A stretch of 64,000 nucleotides of DNA, taken from positions 3,942,803 to 4,006,802 of the forward strand of contig NZ_FOJF01000001.1 of NCBI RefSeq assembly GCF_900110995.1, read 5' to 3'. Each line of letters begins with the position of its first letter. Within the stretch, counting starts at the first letter, position 1. This document shows positions 63,415 to 64,000 of the stretch, one piece after another. The DNA comes from Chitinophaga sp. YR573. GTDB lineage: Bacteria; Bacteroidota; Bacteroidia; Chitinophagales; Chitinophagaceae. The translations under genes were made by a program, and so were the position numbers. The notes under the pieces were generated by a model. It was not told the DNA's origin. It made no database searches and saw nothing but the letters and a program-made list of their open reading frames with translations.

Positions 63415-63446
63415 AAAAGGCCTCCTGAATAAGGAGGTCTTTTTTA
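63415..63446 (+). terminator. pheA attenuator terminator 1
   Basis: AAAAGGCCTCC pairs with GGAGGTCTTTT (one G-T) around TGAATAA, ending in a T run. The left arm alternatively pairs with 63372-63385, the antiterminator. Confidence 0.9.
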
Positions 63447-63467
63447 TTTATAGATTATTCAAAGCAT

Positions 63468-63548
63468 ATGTTACACCGTTTCAGCCTTTCTTACTTTTAT
63501 TTTTTCTTTTACTTCTTTTACGTCGTAAAGGCCGGGACTCTTTTGTAA
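63468..63548 (+). CDS. Aromatic leader peptide 2 (pheA attenuator)
   Basis: A 26-residue peptide opening MLHRFSLS, then YFYFFFYFFY (residues 9-18, codons 63492-63521), an uninterrupted run of ten Phe/Tyr codons. Region 1 (GCCTTT, 63484-63489) complements AAAGGC at 63527-63532. Region 2 (63531-63544) pairs over 14 consecutive bases (one G-T) with region 3 (63578-63591), and region 3 is also the left arm of the second terminator. It begins 21 bases after the first terminator, so it belongs to the same transcript. Confidence 0.92.
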   Translation: MLHRFSLSYFYFFFYFFYVVKAGTLL

Positions 63549-63577
63549 TAACTGCAGAAATGAAATAGTTGCAAATT

Positions 63578-63609
63578 AAAAGGGTCCCGGCTCCACCGGG
63601 GCCCTTTTT
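63578..63609 (+). terminator. pheA attenuator terminator 2
   Basis: AAAAGGGTCCCGG pairs with CCGGGGCCCTTTT (one G-T) around CTCCA, followed by T. Its left arm is sequestered in the alternative antiterminator with 63531-63544. Confidence 0.92.
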
Positions 63610-63620
63610 CAATTTAATTA

Positions 63621-63638
63621 GTAGTTGCTGTAGCAACT
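63621..63638. promoter_or_regulatory. Inverted repeat just ahead of pheA
   Basis: TAGTTGCT and AGCAACTA around GT, a perfect 8-base-arm inverted repeat between the second terminator and the pheA start, with no T run. It could be a small mRNA stem or a protein site. Confidence 0.35.
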
Positions 63639-63666
63639 AACAAATTCAAAATCAAACAAATTAAAA

Positions 63667-64000
63667 ATGCGCGTCGCGATCCAGGGTTTTGAGGGATGTT
63701 TTCATCAGATAGCTGCTCAGGGGTACTTTGGCAAGAACATAGAAATTGAATGCTGTGCTTCTTTTGCAGAACTGGTGAAAAAAACGAAACAACAGCAGGT
63801 TGCTGACGCAGGCGTAATGGCGATAGAAAATTCCATCGCAGGAAGTATCCTTCCGAATTACAGTCTGCTGAAGAACTCCGGCCTTAACGTAATAGGTGAA
63901 GTATACCTTCAGATCAAACAACACCTGATGGTATTGCCCGGTCAGAAACTGGAAGATGTCCGGGAAGTACACTCACATTATATGGCATTGTTACAATGCT
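63667..64000 (+). CDS. pheA: Prephenate dehydratase, N-terminal part (runs off right edge)
   Basis: The first 111 residues of the enzyme that makes phenylpyruvate from prephenate. It opens MRVAIQGFEGCFHQIAAQGYFG, with ADAGVMAIENSIAGSILPNYSLL, the conserved substrate-site segment. There is no chorismate mutase domain at the N-terminus. It lies behind two tandem aromatic-sensing attenuators, so it should be expressed when Phe or Tyr tRNA is uncharged. The gene continues past the window. Confidence 0.95.
   Translation, partial: MRVAIQGFEGCFHQIAAQGYFGKNIEIECCASFAELVKKTKQQQVADAGVMAIENSIAGSILPNYSLLKNSGLNVIGEVYLQIKQHLMVLPGQKLEDVREVHSHYMALLQC

Noticed and set aside
1..64000. CRISPR arrays, tRNA or rRNA genes, phage or insertion-sequence genes
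   Set aside because: None were seen on reading either strand; the only dispersed repeats are the four double-hairpin elements.

Overview
The window comes from a chromosome of a Bacteroidota bacterium, most likely of the Chitinophagaceae (Chitinophaga-like). The evidence is three SusC/SusD outer-membrane pairs, a FecI/FecR-type sigma/anti-sigma cascade ending in an STN-bearing SusC, a gliding/T9SS type-B sorting domain protein, Bacteroidetes-type promoters (TTG or TTTG, about 19-20 bases, TAnnTTTG), few purine-rich ribosome binding sites and many GTG/TTG starts. No rRNA, tRNA, insertion sequence, phage gene or CRISPR array was seen.

Layout. 1-11630 (minus strand) is a nutrient-uptake locus: ECF sigma, FecR anti-sigma, SusC with STN, SusD, then a second SusC and SusD (cut by the left edge). 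11900-19973 holds an AraC regulator, a LacI regulator, a 990-base AT-rich gap and a third SusC/SusD pair. 20176-23337 is a secreted cluster: a CxxC redoxin and two tandem cytochrome c/PHM-type copper proteins. 23364-32552 is mostly housekeeping (mutS, SpoU methyltransferase, UbiA-family prenyltransferase, ruvX, def), followed by two tandem paralogous sigma/anti-sigma pairs. 32596-41598 contains a T9SS cargo protein, an RluD-like synthase, lipB, a PLP deaminase, a GH20 hexosaminidase and a nucleotidyltransferase. 41745-49696 is the branched-chain amino acid block ilvE, ilvD, ilvB, ilvN, ilvC, ilvA. 49943-56762 has two oxidoreductases and the xylose genes (symporter, xylB, xylA). 56903-63106 has a GT87-like transferase, an epimerase-like protein, CsbD with a small membrane protein, a sigma factor with an anti-sigma/protease fusion, and a small lipoprotein. 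The window ends in the start of pheA.

The most striking content is regulatory RNA. Upstream of pheA are two complete leader-peptide attenuators in tandem (63285-63609). Each has an aromatic-rich leader peptide, an antiterminator and an intrinsic terminator; the second leader has ten aromatic codons in a row. Upstream of ilvE a 37-residue leader peptide with a Leu/Val/Ile run precedes a terminator, and its promoter starts just upstream.

Other unusual signals are: a four-copy dispersed repeat made of two hairpins that each carry a GCGAAGC core; five TTATATA boxes at an exact 11-base period; a perfect 21-base palindrome ahead of the xylose genes; a sigma-54-like site ahead of csbD; a possible small RNA at 34436; and a membrane serine protease whose cytoplasmic N-terminus looks like an anti-sigma domain. 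All calls were made by reading the sequence; no database search was run.
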